From Zoogloea sp. 1C4 (GTDB lineage: Bacteria; Pseudomonadota; Gammaproteobacteria; Burkholderiales; Rhodocyclaceae), in NCBI RefSeq assembly GCF_009469605.1, contig NZ_SSXU01000011.1:1-64000 (forward strand): a stretch of 64,000 bases of DNA, given 5' to 3'. Shown here in pieces: positions 25,910 to 34,097 of this stretch. The notes under the pieces are model-generated. The model had not been told where the DNA came from. It made no database searches and saw nothing but the letters and a program-made list of their open reading frames with translations. The first letter of the stretch is position 1; the number at the start of each line of letters is the position of its first letter. The position numbers and the translations under genes are program-made.

Positions 25910-27856
25910 CTATGCGTTCCCGGGGGTGATGCGGGCAGGAAGGTCGGTCTTGCTGCGTCCCGTCGCCTTGGCGCGGTACATGGCGGCGTCGGCGTGGCGG
26001 GTGAGGGTTTCGATGTCGGTGCCATCCTCGGGGTAGAGGGCGATGCCGATGCTCACCGAGATGTGCTGCTCGGTGCCTTCGAGGGTGAAGGGCTGGCGGA
26101 TGGCCTGGCGGATCTTCCCGGCGACGGCTTCGGCTTCGTCGGGGCTGTGGACGTCGTGCAGCAGCACCATGAATTCGTCGCCGCCCTGGCGGGCGAGCAG
26201 GTCGCTGGCCCGCAGGCCCTGCTGCATGCGGCGGGCGGCTTCGATCAGCAGGGCGTCGCCGGCGGCGTGGCCGAGGGTGTCGTTCACCTCCTTGAAGCGG
26301 TCGAGATCGAGCAACAGCAGCGCGAAGCGCGTGCGGTGGCGCATCGCCAGCAGCAGGCTGGTGTTCATCTGGTCGAGGAACTGGGCTCGGTTGGCCAGCC
26401 CGGTGAGGGCGTCGTGGGTGGCCAGGTAGTGGATGCGCTGCTCGGAGGCCTTGCGCTCCGAGATGTCGGTGATGGTCAGGATGGCGCCCTGCAGGTTGCC
26501 GGCGGCGTCCAGGTGCGGCGCATCGGTGACGATGGCGGTGAGCAGGCCGCCGTCGGCCCGGCGTAGCTCCTGCTCGTAGGTGGCGGCCTTGCCCTGGCGC
26601 AGCCGGGTGACCAGCGCCAGCACACGGGGCGGATCGGCGGCAGGCCACAGGCTGTCGAGGCGCCGGTCGATGAGGTAGCCGTCCGGGTAGCCCAGCAGGG
26701 TGTTGAGGCGCGGGTTGAGGAAGGTGAAGCGCAGATCCCGGTCAAGGGAGGCGATGCCGTCGTGGGAGAGGTTGACCAGGGCGCTGTAGCGGGCTTCGCT
26801 GGCGCGCAGGGAGGCGCTGGTCCGGTCAAGGGCGATGGCGTGCTGGCGGGCCGCGGTGAAGGACACCGCCAGCAGCACGAACAGCGCACCGATCAGCACC
26901 ACGGCGGTCTTCTCGGCCGTTGCGCTGCCGCGCCCCCGGGCCAGCTGGGGCGCTTCGTCGAAGATCAGCGTCCATACCCGGTTGTCCAGTTCGAGCTCCG
27001 CCTTGCGCGTCAGGCCCTTGCCGTCGGCGGTGCGTTTCGGGTCGCTGTCGAAGAGCAGTGCGGCCGGTTCTTCCCCGTGGCCGTCGTAGATGCGGATGCG
27101 GCTGGTCGACTCGCCGAGGGTGCCGACGATCAGGTCGCCGAGCCGGAATGGGGCATAGACCCAGCCAACGAAGGCCTGGGCGCGCTGGGCCGGGGTTTCG
27201 AGGGGCGCGCCTGTGCGGAACACCGGCAGATACAGCAGCACGCCGGCCTGGACGTCGGTGGTGGTTTCCTGAACCAGCCGCACCTTGCCCGACAGCGCAG
27301 GCACGCCGAGAAGCCGGGCGCGCTCCATCGCCTCGCGGCGCACCGGCTCCGAGTACATGTCGTAGCCGAAGGCGCGCTGGTTGCGCCAGTCGAAGGGTTC
27401 GAGATAGACGATCGCGCTGTAGATGTCGCGCCGGCCCGGCGGGCTGATCCGGTAATCGGGGAAGCCTTCGGCGCGCACCCGCTGCTCGTGGCTCGCCAGT
27501 TGTGCCGCCGGCACCTGCACCGCGAAGCCGACGCCCTGGATGCCGCCGAAGTCGGCCTGAAGGCGCAGCCCGGTGACGTAATCCCGCCATTCGGTGCGGG
27601 TCACCTCCTGGGACGCCGCAAACAGCGCCCGCGCGCCGCGCAGCACCTGCCGATAGGCCTTGAAGCGCTCCTCGACCTTCAGCGTGATCTCGTTGGTCTC
27701 GAGGACGAAGGCGTTTTCCCGCCCGGCCCGGTTGGCTTCGTCGATCCGCTGGATGGCCAGCCAGCCCACCGTGATCGACAGCAGCAATGACACGACGGCC
27801 GGCACGAAGACCTCCCGCAGCAGGCCTTGCGGATCCGCCCCGATGAATTTCATCAT
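25910..27856 (-). CDS. CHASE-PAS-GGDEF membrane diguanylate cyclase
   Basis: This 648-residue protein has a transmembrane helix at about 17-35, an extracytoplasmic CHASE sensor at about 70-300 (FGGIQGVGFAVQVP, YLEPFDWRNQRAFGYDMYSEPVRREAM), a second membrane helix near 325-345, a PAS domain at about 360-475 and a GGDEF domain at 485-640. The active-site GGDEF is intact, and an RxxD product-inhibition site (RASD) sits five residues upstream. It should make cyclic di-GMP from GTP in response to an unknown signal. It is divergent from rmlB, whose polysaccharide pathway is a common c-di-GMP output; that link is inference. Confidence 0.92.
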   Translation of the reverse strand: MMKFIGADPQGLLREVFVPAVVSLLLSITVGWLAIQRIDEANRAGRENAFVLETNEITLKVEERFKAYRQVLRGARALFAASQEVTRTEWRDYVTGLRLQADFGGIQGVGFAVQVPAAQLASHEQRVRAEGFPDYRISPPGRRDIYSAIVYLEPFDWRNQRAFGYDMYSEPVRREAMERARLLGVPALSGKVRLVQETTTDVQAGVLLYLPVFRTGAPLETPAQRAQAFVGWVYAPFRLGDLIVGTLGESTSRIRIYDGHGEEPAALLFDSDPKRTADGKGLTRKAELELDNRVWTLIFDEAPQLARGRGSATAEKTAVVLIGALFVLLAVSFTAARQHAIALDRTSASLRASEARYSALVNLSHDGIASLDRDLRFTFLNPRLNTLLGYPDGYLIDRRLDSLWPAADPPRVLALVTRLRQGKAATYEQELRRADGGLLTAIVTDAPHLDAAGNLQGAILTITDISERKASEQRIHYLATHDALTGLANRAQFLDQMNTSLLLAMRHRTRFALLLLDLDRFKEVNDTLGHAAGDALLIEAARRMQQGLRASDLLARQGGDEFMVLLHDVHSPDEAEAVAGKIRQAIRQPFTLEGTEQHISVSIGIALYPEDGTDIETLTRHADAAMYRAKATGRSKTDLPARITPGNA

Positions 27857-27993
27857 GCTCTGCCAGCCTCTCTCGCGCCAAAACAGCGGATTGCGCTTGA
27901 AAACCCGCTCCGACGCCTATAACGGCACGAGATGGCAGGAGTTTGATCCCCGCGCCCAAACTGCCTGCCGATGTCCTTCAAGGCGCGTCCAGC

Positions 27994-28023
27994 CTGACCC
28001 GGCGTGGCTTGAAGTGTCATAAT
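27994..28023 (+). promoter_or_regulatory. probable sigma70 promoter for rmlB
   Basis: CTGACC (27994-27999) and CATAAT (28018-28023) are separated by 18 bases, about 80 bases before the rmlB start. It is a fair, not perfect, match. Confidence 0.4.
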
Positions 28024-28101
28024 CCCCCACCTTCCGGCGCGGCTGGCGGCCTCTGATGGCCAGGCCGCTCGCGCCATGATCAGCTTTCCCAAGGATTTTC
28101 G

Positions 28102-29163
28102 ATGATTCTCGTAACCGGCGGCGCCGGCTTTATCGGTGCAAACTTTGTCCTCGACTGGCTGCGCGTGAGCGACGAGCCGGTGGTGAACCTCGACGCCCTC
28201 ACCTACGCGGGCAACCTGGAAAACCTCGCCTCCCTCAAGGGCGACGCGCGGCACATCTTCGTGCAGGGCGACATCTGCGACCGCGAGCTCATCGACCGCC
28301 TGCTCGCCCAGCACCAGCCCCGCGCCATCGTCCACTTTGCCGCCGAGAGCCACGTGGATCGCTCCATTCACGGCCCGGGCGATTTCATCCGCACCAACGT
28401 CAATGGCACCTTCACGCTGTTGGAGGCCGCCCGCGGCTACTGGATGGGCCTCGACGCCGAGGCGAAGGCCGCCTTCCGCTTCCACCACGTGAGCACGGAC
28501 GAGGTCTATGGTTCCCTCGGCCCCAACGATCCGGCCTTCACCGAGACCAAGACCTACGAGCCCAACAGCCCGTACTCCGCCAGCAAGGCCGCGTCGGATC
28601 ACCTCGTGCGCGCCTGGCACCACACCTACGGTCTGCCCGTCACCACCAGCAACTGCTCCAACAACTACGGCCCGTACCACTTCCCGGAAAAGCTCATCCC
28701 GCTGATGATCGCCAACGCGCTGGCCGGCAAGCCGCTGCCGGTGTATGGCGACGGCCAGCAGATCCGCGACTGGCTGTACGTCACCGACCACTGCAGCGCC
28801 ATCCGCGCCATCCTCGAAACCGGCAAGCCGGGCGAGGTGTACAACGTGGGCGGCTGGAACGAGAAGCCGAACATCGAGATCGTCCACACGCTCTGCGCGC
28901 TCCTCGACGAGCTCAAGCCCGACGCCGCCGGCAGCTACAGCCGCCTCATCACCTACGTCACCGACCGCCCCGGCCACGACCGTCGCTACGCCATCGACGC
29001 CCGCAAGATCGAGCGCGAGCTCGGCTGGCGCCCCGCCGAAACCTTTGAAACCGGCATCCGCAAGACCGTCGAGTGGTACCTCGCCAACCAGGAATGGGTC
29101 GCCCACGTCCAGAGCGGCGCCTACCGCGAGTGGGTCGAGAAGAACTACGAGAGCCGCAGCTGA
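28102..29163 (+). CDS. rmlB: dTDP-glucose 4,6-dehydratase
   Basis: This 353-residue protein starts [16 protein letters not shown] (NAD-binding GGAGFIG at 6-12). It has the RmlB active site S131-T132-D133-E134 and Y158xxxK162 ([10 protein letters not shown]), and ends with [23 protein letters not shown]. It converts dTDP-glucose to dTDP-4-keto-6-deoxyglucose for dTDP-L-rhamnose. It opens an rmlBDAC group, only 3 bases before rmlD. Confidence 0.97.
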   Translation: MILVTGGAGFIGANFVLDWLRVSDEPVVNLDALTYAGNLENLASLKGDARHIFVQGDICDRELIDRLLAQHQPRAIVHFAAESHVDRSIHGPGDFIRTNVNGTFTLLEAARGYWMGLDAEAKAAFRFHHVSTDEVYGSLGPNDPAFTETKTYEPNSPYSASKAASDHLVRAWHHTYGLPVTTSNCSNNYGPYHFPEKLIPLMIANALAGKPLPVYGDGQQIRDWLYVTDHCSAIRAILETGKPGEVYNVGGWNEKPNIEIVHTLCALLDELKPDAAGSYSRLITYVTDRPGHDRRYAIDARKIERELGWRPAETFETGIRKTVEWYLANQEWVAHVQSGAYREWVEKNYESRS

Positions 29164-29166
29164 GCC

Positions 29167-30060
29167 ATGAAGATCCTCCTCCTCGGCAAGAACGGCCAGG
29201 TCGGCTGGGAGCTCCAGCGCAGCCTCGCCCCCCTCGGTGAAGTCATCGCCCTCGACCACGACGGCGCTCCCGGCCTCTCGGGCGACTTCGCCCAGCCCGA
29301 AAGCCTCGCTGCCACCGTGCGCGACGTGGCCCCGGATCTCATCGTCAACGCCGCCGCCCACACGGCAGTGGACAAGGCCGAGAGCGAACCCGAGCTCGCC
29401 CGCGCCATCAACGCGCTGGCCCCCGGCGTGCTCGCCCGCGAAGCCGCCGCGCTCGGCGCGCTGCTGGTGCATTACTCCACCGACTACGTCTTCGACGGCA
29501 GCGGCGATGCCCCCTGGACGGAGGACGCCCCCACTGGCCCGCTGTCGGTTTACGGCGCCACCAAGCTGGAGGGCGAACAGCTGATCCGCGACAGCGGCTG
29601 CCGCCACCTGATCTTCCGCACCAGCTGGGTGTACGCCGCTCGCGGCGGCAACTTCGCCAAAACGATGCTCAAGCTCGCCGCGGATCGCGACGCCCTCACC
29701 ATCATCGACGACCAGCACGGCGCCCCCACCGGCGCCGAGCTGCTCGCCGACGTCACCGCCCAAGCGGCCCGGATGACCCTCGTGAGCCCCGAGCTCGCCG
29801 GCACCTACCACCTCGCCGCCGGTGGCGAGACCACCTGGCACGGCTACGCCCACCACGTGATCGAGTTCGCCCGCACCCGCGGTGTGGCGATCAAGGTCGC
29901 CCGCGACGCCATCCGCCCTGTGCCCACCAGCGCTTTCCCGACCCCCGCCAAGCGCCCGGCCAACTCCCGCCTCGACACCCGCAAGCTCCAGCAGGCCTTC
30001 GGCCTTGTGCTGCCGGCGTGGCAAAGCGGCGTCGAGCGGATGCTCACCGAGATCATCTGA
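29167..30060 (+). CDS. rmlD: dTDP-4-dehydrorhamnose reductase
   Basis: This 297-residue protein begins MKILLLGKNGQVGWELQ (NAD(P)-binding GKNGQVG). It contains YSTDYVFDG at about 103-111, YGATKLEGE (Y129, K133) and FRTSWVYA, the RmlD reductase pattern. It reduces dTDP-4-keto-L-rhamnose to dTDP-L-rhamnose. Start at 29167 is 3 bases after rmlB. Directly after its stop lies the inserted four-helix-bundle gene, so rmlD and rmlA are separated. Confidence 0.96.
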   Translation: MKILLLGKNGQVGWELQRSLAPLGEVIALDHDGAPGLSGDFAQPESLAATVRDVAPDLIVNAAAHTAVDKAESEPELARAINALAPGVLAREAAALGALLVHYSTDYVFDGSGDAPWTEDAPTGPLSVYGATKLEGEQLIRDSGCRHLIFRTSWVYAARGGNFAKTMLKLAADRDALTIIDDQHGAPTGAELLADVTAQAARMTLVSPELAGTYHLAAGGETTWHGYAHHVIEFARTRGVAIKVARDAIRPVPTSAFPTPAKRPANSRLDTRKLQQAFGLVLPAWQSGVERMLTEII

Positions 30061-30064
30061 GGCA

Positions 30065-30100
30065 ATGGGCAATGGGAAATGGGGGGAGTGGGAAGTGGGC
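30065..30100. repeat. G-rich left flank of the four-helix-bundle insertion
   Basis: The stretch consists of GGGCAATGGGAAATGGG-like words ending in GTGGGAAGTGGGCGGG. A C-rich stretch just after the inserted gene (30452-30474, CCCCCCACTTCCCACTTCCC) resembles its reverse complement. The two could be the ends of a small transferred unit. Confidence 0.45.
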
Positions 30101-30451
30101 GGGAGACCGCACGAACGGCTGGATGCGTGGCGGCAGGGCATGCTGCTCGTGAAGGCGGTTTATGGGCTGTCGGCCTGCTTCCCCGGTGATGAACGTTTCG
30201 GGCTGACCCAGCAGATGCGCCGCGCCGCCGTTTCCATCCCCAGCAACATCGCCGAAGGCGCTGCGCGCAGTGGCGCAAAGGAATACGCCCACTTCATCTC
30301 CGTTGCCCGTGGCTCGCTTGCCGAACTGACCACGCAGATCCAGATCGCCAGGATGCTTGGCTATCTGGACGACACCACCGAAATCCTGAACCTTACCGAC
30401 CACGTTGGCCGCTTGCTGACGGGTCTCTACCGAAAATGGAGCGCCCAATGA
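30065..30451 (+). CDS. four-helix bundle (S23/IVP, Avd-like) protein inserted in the rml operon
   Basis: From ATG 30065 the frame gives 128 residues. The first ten ([11 protein letters not shown]) come from the G-rich repeat, so the GTG at 30095 ([23 protein letters not shown]) may be the true start. The rest, with [30 protein letters not shown], is the standard four-helix bundle family known from 23S rRNA intervening sequences and from Avd proteins of diversity-generating retroelements. Its role here is unknown and no reverse transcriptase is nearby. Its stop TGA overlaps the ATG used by rmlA. Confidence 0.82.
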   Translation: MGNGKWGEWEVGGRPHERLDAWRQGMLLVKAVYGLSACFPGDERFGLTQQMRRAAVSIPSNIAEGAARSGAKEYAHFISVARGSLAELTTQIQIARMLGYLDDTTEILNLTDHVGRLLTGLYRKWSAQ

Positions 30452-31362
30452 GCCCCCCACTTCCCACTTCCCATTCGTCCCTTACCCGAAAGGGCATCAT
30501 CCTCGCCGGTGGCTCCGGCACCCGGCTGCACCCGGCCACGCTGGCCGTCTCCAAGCAGCTGATCCCGGTCTACGACAAGCCGATGATCTACTACCCCCTC
30601 AGCACCCTGATGCTGGCGGGGATCCGCGACATCCTCATCATCTCCACGCCGCAAGACACGCCGCGCTTCGAGCAGCTCCTGGGCGATGGTGCCCAGTGGG
30701 GCCTTAACCTCAGCTACGCCGTCCAGCCCAGCCCGGACGGCCTCGCCCAGGCATTCATCATCGGCGCCGACTTCGTGGGCAACAACCCCAGCGCCCTGGT
30801 GCTCGGCGACAACCTCTTCTATGGCCACGACTTCGCCAGCGGCCTGCGTGCCGCGAGCGCCCGGGCCGACGGCGCCACCGTCTTCGCCTACCCGGTGCAC
30901 GACCCCGAGCGCTACGGCGTGGTCGAGTTCGACGCCAAGGGCCAGGCCATCAGTCTCGAAGAGAAGCCCAAGGTCCCCAAGAGCCGCTACGCCGTCACCG
31001 GGCTGTACTTCTACGACAACCGCGTCGTCGACGTGGCCCGCAACATCAAGCCCAGCGACCGGGGCGAGCTGGAGATCACCGACGTGAACCGCCAGTACCT
31101 CGACTGGGGCTCCCTCGACGTGCAGGTGATGGGCCGCGGCCACGCCTGGCTCGACACCGGCACCCACGAGAGCCTGCTGGAGGCCAGCCTCTTCATCCAG
31201 ACCATCGAGAAGCGCCAGGGCCTCAAGATCGCGTGTCCAGAAGAGATCGCCTGGCGCGCCGGCTGGATTGGCGCCGAGCAGCTCCAGAAGCTCGCCGCGC
31301 CGCTCGCCAAGAACGGCTACGGCCAGTACCTGCTGCGCATCCTCGACGAAAAAGTCTTCTGA
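30448..31362 (+). CDS. rmlA: glucose-1-phosphate thymidylyltransferase
   Basis: The RmlA core is complete: [41 protein letters not shown], then VLGDNLFYG and [21 protein letters not shown]. It makes dTDP-glucose from dTTP and glucose 1-phosphate. The usual start [11 protein letters not shown] is lost because the TRKG codons are preceded by CTT. The first in-frame ATG (30448) adds about 11 residues, [11 protein letters not shown], translated from the C-rich repeat at the end of the inserted gene, and it overlaps that gene's stop by ATGA. The enzyme is likely active, since the extension lies outside the fold. Confidence 0.94.
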   Translation: MSPPLPTSHSSLTRKGIILAGGSGTRLHPATLAVSKQLIPVYDKPMIYYPLSTLMLAGIRDILIISTPQDTPRFEQLLGDGAQWGLNLSYAVQPSPDGLAQAFIIGADFVGNNPSALVLGDNLFYGHDFASGLRAASARADGATVFAYPVHDPERYGVVEFDAKGQAISLEEKPKVPKSRYAVTGLYFYDNRVVDVARNIKPSDRGELEITDVNRQYLDWGSLDVQVMGRGHAWLDTGTHESLLEASLFIQTIEKRQGLKIACPEEIAWRAGWIGAEQLQKLAAPLAKNGYGQYLLRILDEKVF

Positions 31363-31375
31363 CCAAGGTGTTCCG

Positions 31376-31930
31376 ATGAACGTCATTCAAACGGCAATCT
31401 CCGACCTGCTGATCCTCGAACCCAAGGTCTTTGGCGACGCCCGCGGCTTCTTCATGGAAAGCTTCAACGCCAAGGCCTTCCAGGCGGCCACCGGGCTCGA
31501 CGTGCACTTCGTGCAGGACAACCACTCCCGCTCCGCCAAGGGCGTGCTGCGCGGCCTGCACTACCAGATCGAGCAGGCCCAGGGAAAACTCGTGCGCGTC
31601 ACCCGCGGCAGTGTGTTCGACGTGGCGGTGGATCTGCGCAAGTCGTCGGCCAGTTTCGGCCAGTGGGTTGGCGTCGAGCTCTCGGAAGAGAACAACCGCC
31701 AGTTCTGGATTCCGCCGGGCTTTGCCCACGGCTTTCTGGTCACCAGCGACTCGGCGGATTTCCTCTACAAGACCACCGACTACTACGCCCCGCAGTTCGA
31801 GCGCAGCCTGGCCTGGAACGACCCGACCGTGGGCGTCGAGTGGCCGCTGCACCTGCTGGACGGCGCGCCGCTACTGTCGGCCAAGGACGTGGCCGGCAAG
31901 CCGCTCGCCGAGTGCGAGACCTTCGCCTGA
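31376..31930 (+). CDS. rmlC: dTDP-4-dehydrorhamnose 3,5-epimerase
   Basis: This 184-residue protein starts MNVIQTAISDLLILEPKVFGDARGFFMESFN. It has the cupin-type active-site blocks VLRGLHYQ, HGFLVTSDSADFLYKTTDYYAPQFE and PTVGVEWPL, with the catalytic His and Asp/Tyr positions in place. It makes dTDP-4-keto-L-rhamnose, the RmlD substrate. It is 13 bases after rmlA and ends the rml group before the gap to wecB. Confidence 0.96.
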   Translation: MNVIQTAISDLLILEPKVFGDARGFFMESFNAKAFQAATGLDVHFVQDNHSRSAKGVLRGLHYQIEQAQGKLVRVTRGSVFDVAVDLRKSSASFGQWVGVELSEENNRQFWIPPGFAHGFLVTSDSADFLYKTTDYYAPQFERSLAWNDPTVGVEWPLHLLDGAPLLSAKDVAGKPLAECETFA

Positions 31931-32041
31931 TCCGGCCCGGGCTTTCGGGGCCGCCTGCGCCAATCTGACAATTATTTCTTCGTCTTGCCCACGCCGGGCG
32001 CGCGATAATGCGCGCCTGTCATTCTGCCCGTGGAGCCCCGC

Positions 32042-33148
32042 ATGTCCCGTTCGCTGATCTACCTCGTTGCCGGCGCGCGTCCCAATTTCATGAAGATCGC
32101 CCCGATCGTGCGTGCCCTGCAGGCCCGCGCCGATCGCTTCGAGTTCAAGATCATCCACACCGGCCAGCACTACGACCGGGAGATGAGCGACGTCTTCTTC
32201 GACGAGCTGGGCATTCCCAAGCCGGATTACCACCTGGAAGCCGGCGGCGGCAGCCACGCCACGCAAACGGCCAAGATCATGGTGGCCTTCGAGGAGATCT
32301 GCCAGAAGGCCCGCCCCGACTGCGTGCTGGTGGTGGGCGATGTGAACTCCACGCTGGCCTGCTCCATCGACGCCAAGAAGCTCGACATTCCGGTGGCCCA
32401 CGTGGAAGCGGGCCTGCGCAGTGGCGACATGCGCATGCCCGAGGAAATCAACCGCCTCGTCACCGACAGCATCTCCGACTGGTTCTTCTGCACCGAACCC
32501 GCCGGCGTCGACAACCTGCTGAAGGAAGGCAAGGCCCAGGACGTGGTCTTCCACGTGGGCCACGTGATGGTCGACAACCTGCTCTTCCAGCGCGACAAGC
32601 TCGACGCCTCCGACAAGTCCGGCATGGATACCGAGGCCATCAAGGCCAAGTATCCCAAGTACGGCGTGGTCACGCTGCACCGCCCGTCCAACGTGGACGA
32701 CGAAGCCAACCTGCGCGGCATTGCCGGTGCGCTCAAGCAGATCGCCGCCGACCTGCCGCTGATCTTCCCGGTGCACCCGCGCACCCGGGGCAACCTCGAG
32801 AAGTTCGGGCTCGATCTCGGCCCCAACGTGGTGCTCACCAAGCCCCAGTCGTACATGGAGTTCCTCAACCTATGGAAGGACGCCGCGCTGATCATGACCG
32901 ACAGCGGCGGCCTGCAGGAAGAAACCACCGCCCTCGGCATTCCCTGCCTCACCCTGCGCGAGAACACCGAGCGCCCGGTGACCATCGACGAAGGCAGCAA
33001 CGTGCTGGTGGGCACCGATCCGGCGCGCATCCTCGAAGAAGCCGCCAAGGTGCTGGCCGGCCAGGGCAAGCACGGCTGTCGCCCGCTGCTTTGGGACGGC
33101 AAGGCCGCCGAGCGGATCGTCGCCGATCTGGATCGCCTGCTGCCCTGA
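32042..33148 (+). CDS. wecB: UDP-N-acetylglucosamine 2-epimerase (non-hydrolysing)
   Basis: This 368-residue protein starts MSRSLIYLVAGARPNFMKIAP at ATG 32042. It contains HTGQHYD, VVGDVNST, HVEAGLRSGDMRMPEEINR, LVTDSIS and TLRENTERP, typical of the non-hydrolysing epimerase family. It converts UDP-GlcNAc to UDP-ManNAc for surface polysaccharide. The 111-base gap before it has a GATAAT box at 32004-32009 without a clear -35. It fits an O-antigen or capsule role together with the rml genes. Confidence 0.94.
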   Translation: MSRSLIYLVAGARPNFMKIAPIVRALQARADRFEFKIIHTGQHYDREMSDVFFDELGIPKPDYHLEAGGGSHATQTAKIMVAFEEICQKARPDCVLVVGDVNSTLACSIDAKKLDIPVAHVEAGLRSGDMRMPEEINRLVTDSISDWFFCTEPAGVDNLLKEGKAQDVVFHVGHVMVDNLLFQRDKLDASDKSGMDTEAIKAKYPKYGVVTLHRPSNVDDEANLRGIAGALKQIAADLPLIFPVHPRTRGNLEKFGLDLGPNVVLTKPQSYMEFLNLWKDAALIMTDSGGLQEETTALGIPCLTLRENTERPVTIDEGSNVLVGTDPARILEEAAKVLAGQGKHGCRPLLWDGKAAERIVADLDRLLP

Positions 33149-33181
33149 GGTTGCCAGCCCCGTTCAGGGGTGTTGTATTTG

Positions 33182-33218
33182 AAACGGCGGATGTTGCGAA
33201 AGCAACATCCGCCGTTTT
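33182..33218 (+). terminator. rho-independent terminator after wecB
   Basis: A stem of at least 14 bp (ACGGCGGATGTTGC with its complement) around a GAAA tetraloop is followed by TTTTTA. It ends about 35 bases beyond the wecB stop. Confidence 0.88.
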
Positions 33219-33247
33219 TACGTTCAGGCTATTCAAACGAGCGCGAT

Positions 33248-33324
33248 CCTGTAGGTCGGACTTCAGTCCGACAGCACGCGTCCCGTCAGGCACCGTTTTG
33301 TCGGACTGAAGTCCGACCTACAGG
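33248..33324. repeat. REP/REPIN-like paired inverted repeat
   Basis: CCTGTAGGTCGGACTTCAGT and the six bases after it (33248-33273) are the exact reverse complement of 33299-33324, with a 25-base centre. GTAGGTCGGACTTCAGTCCGAC-type palindromes are dispersed in many proteobacterial genomes as REP units. It separates the wecB terminator from the end of the tail operon. Confidence 0.75.
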
Positions 33325-33338
33325 GCCGCCGGCGCTCC

Positions 33339-34094
33339 TCACGCCTTGTGCAGCCGCACGTCCACCTCGCCGATGCGCCCTTCGGGTTCCGGCGCACCGA
33401 GGGTGAGGCCCAGCTCCAGTTCGCCCCGCACCACGCAGCGGGCCACGCCCAGTTGCCAGCCGGGGGCCGCAGGATCGAGGCTGCGGGTGATGCCGGCGAG
33501 GCTCACCTGCGGCTTGGCGAGGCGCAGGGCGAGGCGTGGCGCGGCGCCTTCAAGTTCGATCACGTTGGTCTCCGCGAAGGCTGCCAGCACCGCCGCGAGG
33601 CTGCTGGCGAGGAGCGCATCGGCGGTGGTGATGTCCTTCGCCCAGGCACGCAGCTCCAGGTCAATCCAGCCGCTGCGGCGCTCCCGGTAGCCTGCGCTGG
33701 GGGCGCCGCGGGTGCGCGCCTCCACCGGGCCGGGTGGCTCGCGGAAGAAGCGCAGGGTGCGGCCGTCCAGCAGATACGCGTCGCCGCCCGTCACGATGCG
33801 GCCCGGCGGGCAATGCACCTCGGCCAGCTCGCCCGACGCGTCGTCGGGCAGGGTGAAATCCAGCGGGTGGTCGGGCGTGGCGGTGAGCGTGCCCTGCCAG
33901 CCGAGGAAGGCCGGGTCGCGGATCGGCGTGTCGTCCGGGGCGGCGGGCGGGTCGAATTCGAGGCGCAGGGCGTGGAGGGCCACACGGCTGGCGGCGCCAT
34001 TGGGCGCGCTGGCGGGGCCGGTCTGAATGTCCTGCCCCGGCGGCAGGGCGGCGGTGAGGGCGGGGTTGAGCAGCTGTTCGAGGGGGCCGAGCAT
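33339..34094 (-). CDS. tail-operon distal protein, 251 aa, unknown
   Basis: The start MLGPLEQLLNPALTAALPPGQDIQTGP at 34094 is 3 bases after the preceding stop. The protein is all-beta-looking with acidic and proline-rich loops, then a helical stretch (ITTADALLASSLAAVLAAFAETN) and a beta end. The layout vaguely resembles cap/terminator proteins of contractile tails (DUF4255/Pvc16 type), but no diagnostic motif supports that. It is the last gene of the 27-kb array, just before the REP repeat. Payload, cap or fibre part all remain possible. Confidence 0.6.
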   Translation of the reverse strand: MLGPLEQLLNPALTAALPPGQDIQTGPASAPNGAASRVALHALRLEFDPPAAPDDTPIRDPAFLGWQGTLTATPDHPLDFTLPDDASGELAEVHCPPGRIVTGGDAYLLDGRTLRFFREPPGPVEARTRGAPSAGYRERRSGWIDLELRAWAKDITTADALLASSLAAVLAAFAETNVIELEGAAPRLALRLAKPQVSLAGITRSLDPAAPGWQLGVARCVVRGELELGLTLGAPEPEGRIGEVDVRLHKA

Positions 34095-34097
34095 GGG

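Noticed and set aside
30065-30451. A diversity-generating retroelement (Avd-like gene)
   Set aside because: No reverse transcriptase, template repeat or variable repeat is present nearby; the gene is better read as an S23/IVP-type insertion.
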